The notes beneath the pieces are model-generated. The model searched no databases. It was given only the letters and a program-made list of their open reading frames with translations, and was not told the DNA's origin. A DNA stretch of 64,000 bases from Bacillota bacterium (lineage in GTDB: Bacteria > Bacillota > Clostridia > Oscillospirales > Ruminococcaceae), in the NCBI GenBank assembly GCA_023460535.1, contig JAEWPV010000009.1, positions 13,875 through 77,874 on the forward strand, written 5' to 3'. The position numbers and the translations under genes were made by a program. The stretch's first letter is position 1. Each line of letters starts with the position of its first letter. Below are positions 1 through 8,652 of this stretch, in pieces.

Positions 1-102
1 CACCTTCTTGCCACGGTAGTCCGAAAGGCGAACCTCCTGCTCTTGGGTGTCCAGCAGTACAAAATCCGGCGCGACGGTTCCGACCTTAATCTCATTCAAC
101 AT
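1..102 (-). CDS. Peroxiredoxin (AhpC/TSA or Bcp type), N-terminal part only
   Basis: Only the first 34 codons are inside the window; the gene runs off the left edge. The translated start has the peroxiredoxin opening pattern: VGTVAPDFVLLDTQ, then LSDYRGKK. This is the segment just before the peroxidatic cysteine in Bcp/AhpC-TSA proteins, and the cysteine itself would lie outside. The ATG at 102 follows an AGAGGTG ribosome binding site. Such enzymes reduce hydrogen peroxide and alkyl hydroperoxides in the cytoplasm using thioredoxin or a similar thiol donor. The promoter just upstream overlaps a Fur/PerR-like box, which fits peroxide- or iron-controlled expression. The subfamily cannot be decided from 34 residues. 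Confidence 0.82.
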   Translation of the reverse strand, partial: MLNEIKVGTVAPDFVLLDTQEQEVRLSDYRGKKV

Positions 103-149
103 AGTGTAGCACCTCTTTTTTCTGTTCGTTGTGTATTAACATTATCTAT

Positions 150-178
150 ACTATACCACATTGGTGTTGTAAATACAA
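150..178 (-). promoter_or_regulatory. Sigma-A promoter for the peroxiredoxin gene
   Basis: Read on the minus strand: TTGTAT (173-178), 17-bp spacer, TATAGT (150-155). It lies about 50 bases before the ATG. An alternative frame of the same region, TTTACA-17-TATAGA, is almost as good. Confidence 0.55.
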
Positions 179-190
179 GAATAATTATCG
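176..190 (-). promoter_or_regulatory. Fur/PerR-like operator overlapping the -35
   Basis: The minus strand reads CGATAATTATTCTTG, which matches 11 of 14 defined positions of the 7-1-7 Fur-family box TGATAATnATTATCA. It overlaps the -35 of the peroxiredoxin promoter, where a repressor of the Fur/PerR family would block polymerase. Inference from one site only. Confidence 0.4.
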
Positions 191-378
191 TTATTTTTTA
201 GTTTAAATGTGAAGGCTGATTGTTAACACAGTAAAGCTGCAAACGGAATCCAGTTCAGCTTTCAAAGCGAAGCAAAAATACAGGCTATTGTGTAGTCATA
301 TACCTTTTGCTTGGTTTCAGCAACCTGTTACTTTTTGCGGTTAGGTCTCTCTCCGCTCGTCAAATTACAACATCCTTA

Positions 379-407
379 TTGATTTTACTCTATAAAAGCG
401 TTATACT
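379..407 (+). promoter_or_regulatory. Sigma-A promoter for the large surface protein
   Basis: TTGATT (379-384), 17-bp spacer, TATACT (402-407), followed by a leader of about 110 bases before the ATG at 525. Confidence 0.55.
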
Positions 408-524
408 GACTGTGGTCACCTGAGCGATTACCATATTGTGTTTAAGTATCATTCTTATTCTAACTTAAACAGGCAGAATTCAGAACATAAAGAAGTATGA
501 CCTGTAATATTTGGAGGGGTTGCC

Positions 525-3500
525 ATGAAAAGAATAACCGCTTTCATTTCCACAGTACTGTGCTTAATACTTGTATTTCCGTTTACTTCCCTGCGCGCGG
601 GGACAACGGTAACGGTTAACAGTGATGCGGAGCTATTAAGCGCGCTCAGCAATTCTGCCAATACCGAAATCATCTCAAACGGTGCGTTGGCGAACCTGAG
701 TTTTACCGTACCCGCAGGGGTGACGCTCACCCTTAACATCGGTGGATATGTCGAAACAAGAAATGGAACCTTAACTAACCATGGCAACGTAATCATTAAT
801 ATGAGCAAATATTGGACATCAGATATGTACGGTGAACCGGTACAGCAATATAATCAGTTTATCAGCTACAACACCATACATAACTACGGAAACATAACAA
901 TTAACGGAAGGTATTACAATTGCAGCATGCCGGGGTTTGGTACGGGTACCATCAATAATTATCCAGATGGTGTGTTTACCATAGGTAGCGGTTCCCGACT
1001 GACAAACGAATCAGGTGCGGTCATTCACAATCAGGGCACCATTCGCTTTTTGGGTACGCTTGTTGACAACGGCGGCACGTTTATCAACGATGGGGAAGTA
1101 GACCAGCCTGTCGGATTGTTCAAAGACGGTATGCTGGTGGGCAGCTACTCTACGCTCTATGATGCCTTCATAAACGCGAATATGTCAGGGAATAATTACG
1201 AGGTCCGCATTACTCAGGACATAACGGTAGATTGCTCCCAATACTCTCTTACGCCCTACCCGATGGTATCAAACGTTACGCTTTCCGGCAAAAAGAACGA
1301 TGGCACGCTCAGTACCGTTACGTTTACCGGAGGAAATTATTCACCCACAACATATATGATACTTAAAGACATTAATATTGTGTGCACCTCTGGGTATAAC
1401 GCGTTTTCGGGCAAAAACATCGGACTGCAAGGGGAGGTGCACCTGCCAGCGGGAACAACCTATTCAACAGTAACCGTATCGGGATCGTCGGTGGCGTCAA
1501 TTGATACGCTGACCTGTTCGACGCTCAATGTTGCAGCGTCAACCGTATTTACAGCTGGTAGTATTACTGCTCCTAACATCTCACTAAATGCTGCATCCTC
1601 GCTTTCAGCGAACAATGTTACATCAACAACCTCTGTATCTCTCGCGAGCGGAAGCAAGCTGACAGCAACCACAGCCACCGTGAAGAACCTCGTTTTAAAC
1701 GGAGGACGGGCGACAATCAACAACACCGGCTTGCTCAATATTATGGGCGCCGTCAGCGGCAGCGGAGGCACTGTTGTCCTTCCATTACCGACAAGTCATA
1801 GCGGTGAGATTAGCAGCATGACGTTTGATATTGCTTCTTCAGTCGGAGGTTCAACCGCCATCACCATAGAACCGATTTCCGGGCTTTCGATATCCAACAA
1901 CACAAAGCTTATCTTACTCAAAAACACTGCAATTGCACCACAACGATTTGCGTACAGCGACCCCGCGCAGATTTTCACAAAAACCACGCTGGATGGACTT
2001 ACCTATCTATCCCTACGGGATGCGCCCTATCCATCCGCCCTTACACAGACACCAGTTGCACCCATTACATATGGTGAGTCGACCTCGCTAACGGTAACGG
2101 CGAGAAGAAGTTCCACGTTGGAAGCGCTTACAGGCAATATCGCTTTTTATAAAGGAAGCACCGCCATAGCCGGTAACCTGCTGGGAACCGTGCCGCTATC
2201 AGACGGAATTGCTTCGTATCCGCTTACATCCACACAGCTTAACCTGATTGGAAGCAACTCGTTTCTCGCGGTTTATTCCGACCCGAGTAACATTAATGAA
2301 GGTTCAAGCATTCTTTGCTCGGTCAATGTTACTACAAAAGCACTTACTGTTACGGGAGCGAATGTAAACAATAAGTCCTATGACGGAACAATAGTAGCTC
2401 AACTAAACAGCATTGCTCTTGAGGGGATTATCGGCAGTGATGCTGTTTTAGCCTCAGGCGTTGCTGTTTTTACCGATTCTTTCGTAGGTACCAATAAGAA
2501 TGTGAATCTCAGCAGCGTTACCCTTTCGGGCGCGGGTGCATTCCGTTACACGGTTGCTTCAAGTATCGATGACGTTGCAACCACCGCCTCTATTAACAAG
2601 GCACTGCCGATGCTTAATGTGCGGGCAGAGCCGAACACCGATCTTGCGCCGGGGGAAAGCATTACGCTGACCGCCGAGATTAACGGAGTACCCGCCGGTG
2701 CAGCGCCTACTGGAAGCATTACCTTTAAAGCTGGAGCGACCGAACTAGCCACAGTCGTGATTGACGCAACAACGGCGCAGTTTATATGGAATGCTGGCAC
2801 TGACGGGTCACACACCCTAACGGCTGAATATAACGGAGACGACTGTTACTTAACGGTCGCTCACTCCATCACACTGGATTTATCAAAACGTACGCAAGCG
2901 GCCTTTTCGGTAGACGGAATTCCAAGTACGGTTACCTATGGCGACAGCGACTTCTCCATTTCGCCGGTAGGCGGCAACGGAAGTGGGGTTGTAAGCTTTG
3001 AGGTCATTTCCGGTAGCGCTGTCTCCGTGAACAGCTTGGGGAGAATTAGCATAAACAGTGTGGGCGATACAGTTATAAGGGTAACAAAAGCAGGAGATAC
3101 AACCTACAATCCGGTGAGTATCAACGTAACCATTGCGGTGAATAAAGCACACCCCACACTGGATGAGGCACCTGTGGCGAGCAGTGTTTACCGGGGGCGA
3201 ACGCTGGCGGAATCGGTCATTGAAGCTGGGCGGGTTGTCGGCGCTTTCGGAGAAGCGCTGGACGGAGCCTTTGCTTGGGTAGACACTGGCACGGCGGTTA
3301 CAGACGAAGGTAGCTTTAATGCGATATTTGTCCCCACCAGCGAAAACTACAATCCCCTGCCCCTGACAATAACGGTCGGTTTAAAAAGAGCGGTACCTAC
3401 AATAACAGAAATGCCCAAGGCAAGCCGGGTTGATATCGGGAGCGACCTGTCTAGGTCTACGCTCACAGGCGGAATCGCAACAGGACTTGACAACATATTG

Positions 3501-4259
3501 CTATCGGGCAGTTTTGCGTGGGAAAATCCGGATGAAAAGGTGACAAGCGCCAAAGGGTTTCGTGCCGTGTTTACCCCTGACAATATTGCTGATTATGACG
3601 TACTCGTTCTTGACGTTATGGTTCCCGTAAATACGGCGCACAGTTCTGCCGGTACCGAAGAAACCGGCTATGTCAGCGACCCAGACATTGAAACATACGG
3701 TAGTACTATTTGGGTAAATATTACTCGCAGCACGAGGATTACGTCCTTACAGGCAGACATGCTTATCAAATACAACAGGGAGCACCCCATTGTGTTTAGC
3801 GGCAGTGATTATACCATTACCTTTGATGTTGGAGAGTTTCAGCCCGACGATACCGCTTATGACTTCGGAGCATCATTTCGTTTTGGAGAAAGTGAAAATG
3901 CCACTATAAATGCGCTAGTCAGAAACAGCCTAATACTGACCGTTTCATACAATCATTCCGGCAGGCTCCCGGGCAAAGCCAGAATCAAGTTTTATGTAGG
4001 TACCCAGTATGTGGGCAAGACCGTTTATTATTATCTATACAACCCCAGTAGCAATAGACTGGAGTTTTCACAGGCGATGATCGTCAATTCACAGGGGTAT
4101 GCTGAGGTGATGCAAACGCACTGCTCCACCTATCTTGTTGCCGATAAGCGCATCGATGACGTTGTTTCTATCCCCGAAACCGGCGCTTATTGCTGGATGA
4201 ACAACGTATTGGGATGGCTGTTTGCCGGTCTGACAACCGTGTTCGGTTCCGCCGAATAG
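525..4259 (+). CDS. Large secreted beta-helix/Ig-like repeat surface protein with C-terminal IPETG
   Basis: 1244 residues, ATG after GGAGGGG. Residues 1-25 form a signal peptide (KR, hydrophobic core, LRA cleavage). Residues about 30-490 are Ser/Thr/Asn-rich with repeated NITIN/NNGT-like strands suggestive of a right-handed beta-helix. From about 500 come Ig-like modules: a Big_3_5-type module at about 503-605, a YDG-type module (NKSYDGT) at about 606-690, a second Big_3_5-type module (PTGSITFKAG, then TAEYNGD) at about 695-790, a further strand-rich module at 795-880, and two similar repeats at about 880-1060 (TLDEAPVASS and TITEMPKASR). The end holds IPETG (1216-1220), a sortase-like motif, followed by a 24-residue hydrophobic stretch that lacks the usual basic tail. 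Likely exported and possibly wall-attached; ligand unknown. It is monocistronic, with its own promoter and terminator. Confidence 0.8.
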   Translation: MKRITAFISTVLCLILVFPFTSLRAGTTVTVNSDAELLSALSNSANTEIISNGALANLSFTVPAGVTLTLNIGGYVETRNGTLTNHGNVIINMSKYWTSDMYGEPVQQYNQFISYNTIHNYGNITINGRYYNCSMPGFGTGTINNYPDGVFTIGSGSRLTNESGAVIHNQGTIRFLGTLVDNGGTFINDGEVDQPVGLFKDGMLVGSYSTLYDAFINANMSGNNYEVRITQDITVDCSQYSLTPYPMVSNVTLSGKKNDGTLSTVTFTGGNYSPTTYMILKDINIVCTSGYNAFSGKNIGLQGEVHLPAGTTYSTVTVSGSSVASIDTLTCSTLNVAASTVFTAGSITAPNISLNAASSLSANNVTSTTSVSLASGSKLTATTATVKNLVLNGGRATINNTGLLNIMGAVSGSGGTVVLPLPTSHSGEISSMTFDIASSVGGSTAITIEPISGLSISNNTKLILLKNTAIAPQRFAYSDPAQIFTKTTLDGLTYLSLRDAPYPSALTQTPVAPITYGESTSLTVTARRSSTLEALTGNIAFYKGSTAIAGNLLGTVPLSDGIASYPLTSTQLNLIGSNSFLAVYSDPSNINEGSSILCSVNVTTKALTVTGANVNNKSYDGTIVAQLNSIALEGIIGSDAVLASGVAVFTDSFVGTNKNVNLSSVTLSGAGAFRYTVASSIDDVATTASINKALPMLNVRAEPNTDLAPGESITLTAEINGVPAGAAPTGSITFKAGATELATVVIDATTAQFIWNAGTDGSHTLTAEYNGDDCYLTVAHSITLDLSKRTQAAFSVDGIPSTVTYGDSDFSISPVGGNGSGVVSFEVISGSAVSVNSLGRISINSVGDTVIRVTKAGDTTYNPVSINVTIAVNKAHPTLDEAPVASSVYRGRTLAESVIEAGRVVGAFGEALDGAFAWVDTGTAVTDEGSFNAIFVPTSENYNPLPLTITVGLKRAVPTITEMPKASRVDIGSDLSRSTLTGGIATGLDNILLSGSFAWENPDEKVTSAKGFRAVFTPDNIADYDVLVLDVMVPVNTAHSSAGTEETGYVSDPDIETYGSTIWVNITRSTRITSLQADMLIKYNREHPIVFSGSDYTITFDVGEFQPDDTAYDFGASFRFGESENATINALVRNSLILTVSYNHSGRLPGKARIKFYVGTQYVGKTVYYYLYNPSSNRLEFSQAMIVNSQGYAEVMQTHCSTYLVADKRIDDVVSIPETGAYCWMNNVLGWLFAGLTTVFGSAE

Positions 4260-4327
4260 AATGTAATAATTAAGATGCGGTATTACCTCCGTTATTTGTT
4301 TAGAATAGCGGTCATATCATAAAGACG

Positions 4328-4376
4328 AAAGACCGTTTTGCCGACAATTTGTCATCGGCAGGACGGTCTTTTTGAC
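4328..4376 (+). terminator. Rho-independent terminator after the surface protein gene
   Basis: AAAGACCGT...GCCGA pairs with TCGGC...ACGGTCTTT around a CAATTTGTCA loop, followed by T residues. It separates the surface protein from spoVT. Confidence 0.85.
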
Positions 4377-4596
4377 TATGTAATTTCTTGTAACATTAAC
4401 ATAATCCGCCACCGTCCAATTGTTTGCAGTTTAAATTGAATAATGTGCGCAGTGGCGCAAATAATACTACTATCATCGGGGGAAGGGAATGTACGACGAT
4501 ATCTTCGCTACTGTGATACCAAAGTGCGTTCCGTTATTTTTACTGGGTAACGTTTTTCCACAATTATAAATATTGATTAGGGAGGAAACACAATCA

Positions 4597-4773
4597 ATGA
4601 AAGCGACAGGAATTGTAAGACGCATTGATGATTTGGGGCGTGTCGTCATACCAAAAGAAATCAGACGAACTATGCGTATAAGGGAGGGTGACCCATTACT
4701 GATAACATTGAGTAAAGAGGACTTTTTCTGTACAGCAATGTTAGAATTAGGGAAGCGGTTGATGATGCTGTAG
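4597..4773 (+). pseudogene. spoVT: spoVT, 5' fragment cut by the mobile element
   Basis: ATG at 4597 follows GGAGG at 4581. Residues 1-31 (MKATGIVRRIDDLGRVVIPK, then EIRRTMRIREG) are the AbrB-type swapped-hairpin N-terminus of SpoVT, the sporulation transcription regulator that in Bacillus subtilis tunes sigma-G genes in the forespore. The match stops at the Gly-Asp-Pro codons (4687-4695). The next 27 codons (4690-4770, ending with TAG) belong to the mobile element, so the fragment makes a 58-residue product instead of about 180. The missing 149 codons are found in phase at 24383-24832. A weak sigma-G-like pair (TGAATA at 4437, AATACTA at 4463) lies upstream but its spacing is poor. The gene is almost certainly non-functional while the element is integrated. 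Confidence 0.9.
4684..4712 (+). other. attL of the spoVT element
   Basis: Chromosomal half-site GAGGGT, shared core GACCC (4690-4694), then element arm ACTGATAACATTG (4698-4710). The arm is the exact reverse complement of the one in attR. Confidence 0.82.
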
Positions 4774-4860
4774 ACTACATATCGGACTAAAAGAAAGGCA
4801 AGGCATAACAAGTAAGGAATAGTTGAATACCGATACATCGATTTTTCTATACTTACCCGA

Positions 4861-4890
4861 CTCCTTTTTTGTCAGAAAAAGGAGAGCAGC
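4861..4890. repeat. Hairpin repeat, copy 1
   Basis: CTCCTTTTTT-gtcag-AAAAAGGAG followed by AGCAGC. A second copy with the same 20-base core (GTCAGAAAAAGG then GAGCAGC) is at 17001-17030 in the same element. Confidence 0.6.
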
Positions 4891-5028
4891 CTTCTCTGTG
4901 TCAATTATCATCTCAAGAAAGTTTCGTTGCTTTACAGCGGTATTTATAACATATTAAACTATTACCTTTGACCTCGGTTGCATACTGCCGAGAGATTCAT
5001 CAAAAATGCCCTCGCAGGCAAACATGAG

Positions 5029-5073
5029 ATAGCCGTGAAAGTCCAGTATTGCTGGGTTCTCACGGCTATTTTG
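5029..5073 (+). terminator. Terminator-like hairpin in the element's left end
   Basis: ATAGCCGTGA (5029-5038) pairs perfectly with TCACGGCTAT (5060-5069), followed by TTTT. It would stop transcripts entering from spoVT. Confidence 0.65.
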
Positions 5074-5149
5074 CGTGGGTGTGATTTTATCATTTTTAAG
5101 CAGAAGATTTAGTATAGCACATTGCCGCCATTTTCAGATTTGAGAGGAT

Positions 5150-5337
5150 GATGCGTATCATTGTCTGACGCCATGCTTCCATACCCTGGCTACAGGCGGA
5201 ACGAGATTGCTAAGTGCCCGAAGCGTAGTAAGAATGTCCACAATAGTGCGTCCGAAGCGGCGGATGCTCTTTGTAAGAATGAGGTAATTCCCCGTTCATC
5301 GCATCATTTAATAAATTCTGAAAGCCTTTGCGGGATT
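5150..5337 (-). pseudogene. Degenerate serine recombinase (resolvase) fragment
   Basis: Read on the minus strand, one frame gives RKGFQNLLNDAMNGEL and the next frame continues ILTKSIRRFGRTIVDILTTL. Together these match the middle of the resolvase catalytic domain (pattern KSISRFARNTVD). The halves are joined by a frameshift and neither start nor end is present. It is a relic of another recombinase, unlike the intact one at 22676 in sequence and orientation. Confidence 0.7.
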
Positions 5338-5409
5338 AACTTGTATGGTTACAAATAATGTTTACTTTTGCACTCGAAAAGTCAAGACTATTTATTAATC
5401 TGTTTTTTA

Positions 5410-5438
5410 TTGAAGGTTGGTATATATTGTCGTATAAT
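5410..5438 (+). promoter_or_regulatory. Sigma-A promoter of the hsd operon
   Basis: TTGAAG (5410-5415), 17-bp spacer, TATAAT (5433-5438). The leader to the hsdM ATG is about 150 bases. Confidence 0.65.
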
Positions 5439-5591
5439 GAAATTATAGCATCAGTTTAAGTGTGATGGCCACAACAACCTACTTTCCGTTTTATCGGATA
5501 GCATTCGAGCTATAATAAATTACAATATTTTAAGACGACATTATATCAAATTAGGCATAATAATTCATTACTAAATGGAGGAAACACCTGG

Positions 5592-7133
5592 ATGGCAAAC
5601 GGGAATAACACAGCCGACATCGGCTTTGAACAGCAAATTTGGGCGGCGGCAGATATCCTGCGTGGGAACATGGACGCAGCCGAATACAAGCATGTCGTAC
5701 TGGGATTGATTTTTCTGAAGTACATTTCGGACAAGTTTGACGAGCGTTATAACCAGCTCAAGGACGATAAGGACGACGTGGAGGATAAGGACGCATACAC
5801 CGAGGTAAATGTCTTTTATGTACCCCCTGTTGCCCGTTGGAATGTAATTGCTGAATGGGCGCATAAAACCGGAACAATTAAAGATGAGAACGGCAAAGAA
5901 GAGTTTTTTGATATCGGCGGTATCATTGACCGGGCAATGCGGGCAATTGAAAAAGAAAATAAACGCCTTAAAGATATTCTGCCAAAGAATTACGCTCGCA
6001 GCGAACTAGACAAGCGCCGCCTTGGCAATGTTGTAGACCTGTTTACCAATATTAAAATGATTGAACATGGTGACTGCAAGGACATCCTGGGTCGCGCTTA
6101 TGAATACTGTCTATCCAAATTTGCCGAGCAGGAGGGCAAACGAGCGGGTGAATTCTACACGCCGTCCTGTGTGGTGCATACACTTGTTGAGGTTCTGCAG
6201 CCGTTCGAGGGGCGCGTGTACGACCCCTGCTGTGGTTCGGGCGGCATGTTTGTGCAGTCGGCGAAATTTGTTACCAATCATTCCGGCAACATCGGCAACC
6301 TCTCTATCTATGGGCAGGATGCCAACCCCACCACCCGCAAAATGGCACTGATGAACCTTGCCATTCGCGGAATAGAGGCAGACCTTGGCGGCTACAACGC
6401 CGATACCTTTCACAATGACCTGCACCCTACGCTGAAAGCGGACTTTATCATGGCAAACCCACCGTTTAACCTTTCGGATTGGAACGGTGGTTCTCTCAAT
6501 GACGACCCGCGCTGGAAGTATGGTCTGCCACCCTCGGGCAACGCCAACTTTGCGTGGCTACAGCATATGATTCATCACCTTGCGCCAAACGGTAAAATCG
6601 GTATGGTGCTTGCCAACGGTTCTCTTTCGTCCCAAAGCGGCGGCGAGGGGGAGATTCGGCGTAAGATTGTAGAGGACGACCTTGTAGAGGGCATTATTGC
6701 AATGCCCACACAGCTATTTTACACCACGCAAATTCCCGTATCGCTGTGGTTTCTTAGCCGCAACAAGGCACAAAAGGGCAAAACGCTGTTTATCGACGCC
6801 CGCAAGATGGGCACGATGGTTAACCGCCGTCTGCGCGAGATGACCGCCGAGGACATCGCGAAGATAGCCGCCACCTTCGAGGCGTTCGACAATGGAACGC
6901 TGGAGAATGAAAAGGGTTACTGCGCCGCCGTGTCCACTGAAGAAATCGCCAAGCAGGACTACATATTAACCCCCGGGCGTTATGTTGGCATAGAAGAGCA
7001 GGAAGATGACGGAGAACCGTTTGAAGAGAAGATGGCGCGACTGACGGGTGAGCTTTCGGAGATGTTCAAGCGTTCCCATGAGTTAGAGGAAGAAATCCGC
7101 AAACGATTGGGGGCGATAGGGTATGACATATAG
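5592..7133 (+). CDS. hsdM: Type I restriction-modification system, methyltransferase (M) subunit
   Basis: 513 residues, ATG after GGAGG. Transfers a methyl group from S-adenosylmethionine to N6 of adenine in a bipartite DNA target, in a complex with HsdS (M2S) and, for restriction, HsdR. The N-terminal HsdM_N domain is at about 12-150 (QIWAAADILRGNM). The N6_Mtase domain has GEFYTP (186-191), the SAM-binding motif DPCCGSGGM (211-219, a variant of DPxxGSGG) and the catalytic NPPF (289-292). Length is normal. It overlaps hsdS by 11 bases, so the two are translationally coupled. Confidence 0.97.
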   Translation: MANGNNTADIGFEQQIWAAADILRGNMDAAEYKHVVLGLIFLKYISDKFDERYNQLKDDKDDVEDKDAYTEVNVFYVPPVARWNVIAEWAHKTGTIKDENGKEEFFDIGGIIDRAMRAIEKENKRLKDILPKNYARSELDKRRLGNVVDLFTNIKMIEHGDCKDILGRAYEYCLSKFAEQEGKRAGEFYTPSCVVHTLVEVLQPFEGRVYDPCCGSGGMFVQSAKFVTNHSGNIGNLSIYGQDANPTTRKMALMNLAIRGIEADLGGYNADTFHNDLHPTLKADFIMANPPFNLSDWNGGSLNDDPRWKYGLPPSGNANFAWLQHMIHHLAPNGKIGMVLANGSLSSQSGGEGEIRRKIVEDDLVEGIIAMPTQLFYTTQIPVSLWFLSRNKAQKGKTLFIDARKMGTMVNRRLREMTAEDIAKIAATFEAFDNGTLENEKGYCAAVSTEEIAKQDYILTPGRYVGIEEQEDDGEPFEEKMARLTGELSEMFKRSHELEEEIRKRLGAIGYDI

Positions 7134-8235
7134 AACGGCAACAATTGGCGACATTGCTTCTGTGCAAACGGGACCATTTGGAAGCCAACTTCACAATAAG
7201 GACTATGTGCCTGTCGGAACACCTATCGTGACTGTTGAACACTTGGGGCAAAGGAAGATGACCCGCCAGAACTTGCCTTGCGTTTCAGATGATGACAAAC
7301 AAAGGCTATTAAAATATACGCTTGAATATGGTGACTTAGTATTTAGTCGTGTTGGTTCTGTGGATAGATGCTCGTTGGTAAGCGAAGAAGAGAATGGGTG
7401 GTTGTTTTCTGGACGATGTTTGCGTGTAAGACCGAATGACCCAAACGAAATCTACCACAAATACCTATACTGCTTTTTCAGTTTGGAATCGACTAAAGAC
7501 TTTGTACGTAACATTGCCGTAGGCGCAACGATGCCGTCTGTTAATACCCGTTTACTTTCTGAAGTGCCTATAACATTCCCGAGCATAGAGGAGCAGCGAA
7601 AAATCGCCGACACAATCTCCGCACTTGACGACAAAATTGAAATCAACACAAAGATAAATCATCATTTAGAGCAGATGGCGCAGGCGATTTTTTTAGATCT
7701 TTGCAGCGAAGGCGAAAATGCGGTGTTGTCCGACATCTTGACCGTCTGTTATGGAAAAGACCACAAAAAAATTAGTGAAGGAGAGGTACCCTGCTATGGT
7801 TCCGGTGGCATTATGCGTTATGTTGATGAAGCCCTCTATAGTGGTGAATCTGTCCTTATTCCTCGAAAAGGTTCGCTGAACAACGTTCTTTATATCAATG
7901 AGCCATTTTGGACAGTAGACACAATGTTTTATACAAATATGAAACGTCCTAACGTAGCAAAGTTCGTATATTTCACTGTGCGCAAACTCGACTTGGCTGG
8001 AATGAATGTTGGCTCTGCTGTACCGAGTATGACGACTGCTGTCCTCAATGCTTTAGAAATCGTGCTGCCGAGCAAAGACAACCTCGAAATCTTTGAGGAA
8101 ACAGTCAGCCCGATGTTCTTGCAAATGAAAGCTAACAATACAGAATCCGCTCGCCTTGCAGCTCTGCGAGACGCTTTGCTCCCAAAACTCATATCGGGCG
8201 AGTTGTCCGTTGCCGACCTTGGCGACGCTAAATGA
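7123..8235 (+). CDS. hsdS: Type I restriction-modification system, specificity (S) subunit
   Basis: 370 residues. Chooses the DNA target of the type I enzyme. Two target-recognition domains are visible at about 1-150 and 195-335, each followed by a conserved helical spacer: EEQRKIADTISALDDKI near 150-175, and a C-terminal helix ending LRDALLPKLISGEL. Length is that of a normal two-TRD HsdS. The ATG lies within the last codons of hsdM. No second, silent hsdS or inverted repeats for domain shuffling are seen nearby. The target sequence cannot be predicted by eye. Confidence 0.95.
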   Translation: MTYRTATIGDIASVQTGPFGSQLHNKDYVPVGTPIVTVEHLGQRKMTRQNLPCVSDDDKQRLLKYTLEYGDLVFSRVGSVDRCSLVSEEENGWLFSGRCLRVRPNDPNEIYHKYLYCFFSLESTKDFVRNIAVGATMPSVNTRLLSEVPITFPSIEEQRKIADTISALDDKIEINTKINHHLEQMAQAIFLDLCSEGENAVLSDILTVCYGKDHKKISEGEVPCYGSGGIMRYVDEALYSGESVLIPRKGSLNNVLYINEPFWTVDTMFYTNMKRPNVAKFVYFTVRKLDLAGMNVGSAVPSMTTAVLNALEIVLPSKDNLEIFEETVSPMFLQMKANNTESARLAALRDALLPKLISGELSVADLGDAK

Positions 8236-8262
8236 TGATTTAAAATTCAAAGAGGGCTTAAA

Positions 8263-8652
8263 ATGAAAGTTTTTTTAAAACCCATATTTCAATGGGTCAT
8301 AGACCAATACGAGCTGTTCGAGAATCCAGTATACAACTGGGTTGTTGCCTTAATCATCGGCGTAATTGGTTTTAAAATAGCTTGGAATTTCGTAGGTAAC
8401 CGTTACCGAAACGGGTCAATCAATGGACGAGCTGTAGGTTCAATTCTTCACTGGGTAGTACGGTTCATAGCAGTATCTATGATGTATCTACTGGTAGCGA
8501 CTGTAATATGGATTATCAAACTCTTTTTGTCCGTCCCTTGGTGGGGCTGGCTTATAGTATTTGGCGTTTTGATTGTCATAGCAATCATCGTATTCATTGT
8601 AAAACGACACAGATCCCGCATTGTCACAACACCTAATAGGGAGGAAAACTAG
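8263..8652 (+). CDS. Small membrane protein inside the hsd operon
   Basis: 129 residues, ATG 27 bases after hsdS. Three hydrophobic segments are visible, at about 25-45 (WVVALIIGVIGFKIAW), 60-88 and 90-115 (WWGWLIVFGVLIVIAIIVFIV), ending in a basic tail (KRHRSR). No family is recognised. The stop TAG is followed directly by the hsdR ATG at 8653, so it is co-translated with hsdR. Its place between hsdS and hsdR suggests a role linked to the R-M system, perhaps membrane localisation or a back-up toxin-like function, but this is inference. Confidence 0.75.
   Translation: MKVFLKPIFQWVIDQYELFENPVYNWVVALIIGVIGFKIAWNFVGNRYRNGSINGRAVGSILHWVVRFIAVSMMYLLVATVIWIIKLFLSVPWWGWLIVFGVLIVIAIIVFIVKRHRSRIVTTPNREEN

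Larger units (their letters stand above)
103..524. other. Intergenic region between divergent genes
   Basis: Holds the two outward promoters described separately (150-178 minus, 379-407 plus). The middle part, about 200-370, shows no convincing gene, RNA or terminator. Confidence 0.5.
4774..5591. other. Left end of the element, no intact gene
   Basis: Contains a short hairpin repeat (4861-4884), a terminator-like hairpin (5029-5073), a degenerate resolvase fragment on the minus strand (about 5150-5337) and the hsdM promoter (5410-5438). Nothing else is convincing as a gene. Confidence 0.6.

Noticed and set aside
4437..4469. Sigma-G promoter for spoVT
   Set aside because: TGAATA and AATACTA are each good matches but 20 bases apart, too far for a confident call; mentioned only in the spoVT entry.
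4473..4838. 121-codon minus-strand frame over the spoVT fragment
   Set aside because: Antisense to the clearly conserved SpoVT N-terminus.
5161..5358. 65-codon plus-strand frame in the element's left end
   Set aside because: The minus strand of the same DNA reads as resolvase in two frames, which explains the region better.
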